From positions 62,001 through 126,000 of the forward strand of contig WPIO01000009.1 in assembly GCA_009760855.2 (NCBI GenBank): a stretch of 64,000 bases of DNA, in the 5' to 3' direction. A program made the translations under genes and the position numbers. The notes below the pieces were generated by a model. The model saw only the letters and a list, made by a program, of their open reading frames with translations. It ran no database searches and was not told the origin of the DNA. The stretch comes from Cristatella mucedo. Lineage: Eukaryota > Bryozoa > Phylactolaemata > Cristatellidae. Below, piece by piece: positions 61,831 to 64,000 of this stretch. Numbering within the stretch: position 1 is the first letter of the stretch; each line of letters starts with the position of its first letter.

Positions 61831-63099
61831 TACAATTTTGCAGACGGCGTGTAGCGGCTTCCAAAGGCATCTAGCATCGGCCGCGGCGTAGTACAACAAC
61901 AGCTGCGTCCGGCTACTCAAGCACGACTGAACTGCCGATCGGCGAAAAACCTGTGGCGAAGCCCGTCCTGCTTATCTCCAGGCTCGGAGCTAAACTCCTG
62001 TCTGGCTCAAAGCGTAGAGCGAAGCTGACTGAAAATTACGCGACTTAGGCTTTTGTGCCACCTAAACTTAGGGTATCGTGCAATAGGTTCCTGGCCATCA
62101 GAATTAAGAAACCACGAAATAATATCTCGGAAGCCGTAATCTGGGCGATCGAGTGCGCCGCCGCTTCCTTAGCAGGTGCCCACAAGCATCGGCAGTGCAT
62201 TCGCGCATCTCGATGCGGTCAAGGCTAGACCGGGTCGGGACGGTTGTGTGCGGCGCGGCCCCGAGCCAATCAGTCTCTAGTTTATTTCGTGCTTAAAGGA
62301 AAAATGCCCGCTCAAAGAGCCCCGAGAATGAATGCGCGTAATTTTTAGAGTCTTCTTAGCATGAGCGCTAGAGAAAAAAGACTGCCAGAAGTCCGATCCA
62401 ATATTGCTACTGCACCGAGCGCTAGCGTAACGCGAACGCTAGAGCGTCACGCTAGCGCTCAGAAGAGAGCTCGGAATTCGCGATCCCTCCGCGGTACATT
62501 GTCCGGGCTGTTATTCTTTGCTCGCATCCTCGCTTCGCTCATTTCGTTCGCCTCGAGTATCCGCCGCTGCACAGCTTACGTATGAGCGACTCGCGAGCTG
62601 CGGATATAGTTTGGAGTTTTGCTAAAAAGTAAACGCGGATAAGCGCTCAGCCTGACCGGTTTATAACGCCGTAAAGCCTCGACGAATTCCTCTGCGCCGC
62701 TAGAGAAAAAGAAAAGAAAAGCATGACGACGTCGTTCTCAACGGTTGCACCGAAGCGGCTGCTGCTGCTGAAGGCTAACGTCCTAACGGTGTAATAAAGA
62801 AATGCGCAGTTGGTAGGCAAAAAAAGGTGCCCGGAACTAAATTTACGTCTGTGTATTTTAAATATTTTGGAAAGGAAGGTGTCGATTTTGCGGCTCATAA
62901 TGTGTGGCATGCATTGCCAACTAGCGGTAGGTCGTCGCTGCCTAGCGTTCGCGGCGAGTAATCAATCGCTCGCCGCTCGCCGAAGGTGGCGCGCCATTTG
63001 CTAAAGCTGCCCTGCCCTAGCCGAAAGAGGCAGGCGCCGATACGATTTGCATTTGAAGAAGCGGGCTGCGCAACGGCGTTAGCTTCACTTAGGCGCCTC
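61831..63099. other. Unassigned intergenic sequence
   Basis: Increasingly CpG-rich to the right. Contains the 62417-62460 palindrome. No supported gene. Confidence 0.45.
62417..62460. repeat. GC-rich inverted repeat
   Basis: Perfect 12-bp arms gagcgctagcgt (62417-62428) and acgctagcgctc (62449-62460) around a 20-bp loop that itself contains ACGCTAGAGCGT. Confidence 0.93.
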
Positions 63100-64000
63100 C
63101 GCTGCTCGCGCGCGCTTAGATCTCGCTGAATCTAGAATTCCCCCCCCTCTGCCTTGCCGCAAATCCTCGGAGCAGCCGCCGAGCAGCGAGGAGCTCGAGC
63201 CGCGCCGCGCCGCGCCTGAGCGTCGACGGACGAAGAAGCGACAGACTGACCTTACTAAGCCGCGGTCGGTGCAGCTGACCTGTCAGATGGCAACGGCTCG
63301 CGCGTGCCACGCGCGGCGAGTAATTGGCACGCGCCCGGCGACAGCAGTGGCAGGCAGGCAGGCAGGCGGTAGCGGCAGCGGCAGCAGCAGCGGCCGATGG
63401 CAAATGTGCCTAGGAGCGCGCTCGGCGGGCGGGCGGGCGGGAGGGCGGTGGGCCGCCGGTCGCGGCGGCGGAGCAGCCGGGTGCTGCCTAAATTAGCGGG
63501 CGTGCAGCGCCGGGCGTGTCGGAGGCGATCGAATCGTTGAGCTGCCTGCAGCGCCGGGCGGGTTTGCTCTGCTGGCTGGCGCGCTAATCTACTCCGGGGG
63601 ACACCAAGCGGCGGTCAGCCTAGCCAGGCCACGACAGGTGCGGTGGGGGAGGGGAGGCGACGAACAAAGCACTAACTACTTAACGCGGTTAGCTCTAATT
63701 AGAACGCGGCCTGCCATTCGCGCAGGCCCGCGGAGGAGTTACGCCGAGTCGGAAGAGCTTACGGCGTCGGCGACTGTGGGAGGCCGCGTTCGCCGGCCGC
63801 CGCAGGACATGGCCACCGTGCGAATATAGTCGGCGCTGCGCGGCTGAATCGCACGCCTACCCCGTTCGTCGAAGGCGCTCGCTCTCGTGCGCTGCATTCG
63901 CCAAATTCGCTGCTAAAAGGCAGAGCCGCGACTAGAAGTTGACGCGTTACTTGGCGGGCGTCGACTTCATCAATCTTGTCGGTTGCGTCGAGCTGGCGGA
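63100..64000. other. GC- and CpG-rich segment at the window end
   Basis: Strongly GC-rich with (GGCA)n at 63350-63366 and (GGGC)n at 63425-63441, and many CpG. This is the composition of a CpG-island promoter or first exon, perhaps of a gene to the right. No reading frame here has family support. Confidence 0.4.

Overview
This is animal nuclear DNA, probably from an invertebrate. The evidence is one multi-exon gene with GT-AG introns of 1 to 12 kb, dense non-LTR retrotransposon and tRNA-derived SINE debris, many (CA)n, (GA)n and (ATT)n microsatellites, and no bacterial operon structure. The sequence does not fix the species.

The one gene I can name with confidence is on the minus strand and spans about 39 kb (15309-54557). 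It encodes mitochondrial ribosome-releasing factor 2, the GFM2/EF-G2mt branch of translational GTPases. Nine coding exons join in frame, with consensus splice sites at every junction, into an 808-residue protein running from a Ser/Arg-rich presequence through the GTPase domain to the EF-G C-terminal domain. Exons 4 to 8 sit in a compact 6.2-kb core (22516-28727) without recognisable LINEs or SINEs. Introns 1, 2, 3 and 8 are swollen by transposable elements.

The rest is mostly repeats. Family 'LINE A' (L2/CR1-group reverse transcriptase) has about 19 copies, nearly all 5'-truncated. The best are 35975-37513 (+), 17365-19580 (-) and 58722-60636 (-). Each ends in a conserved stem-loop followed by (ATT)n. 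A tRNA-derived SINE ('SINE A', 7 copies) ends in nearly the same stem-loop, so the two look like a SINE/LINE partnership. A second tRNA-derived SINE ('SINE B') may pair with a second LINE ('LINE B'). 'LINE C' is a relative of LINE A, and its 3' end abuts the acceptor site of GFM2 exon 3. LINE and SINE letters are my own labels.

Other elements are a broken Tc1-like transposase, a Tigger/pogo-like element split by a LINE A, a 448-bp solo LTR inside a LINE A, a ~1-kb foldback structure in GFM2 intron 2, and an unnamed repeat ('R') in five copies.

The flanks (1-15 kb and 55-64 kb) hold repeats and no gene I can name. GC-rich stretches at 2990-3650 and 63100-64000 could be promoter-type islands of genes outside the window. 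Exon boundaries come from protein-family similarity and splice signals, not from transcripts.
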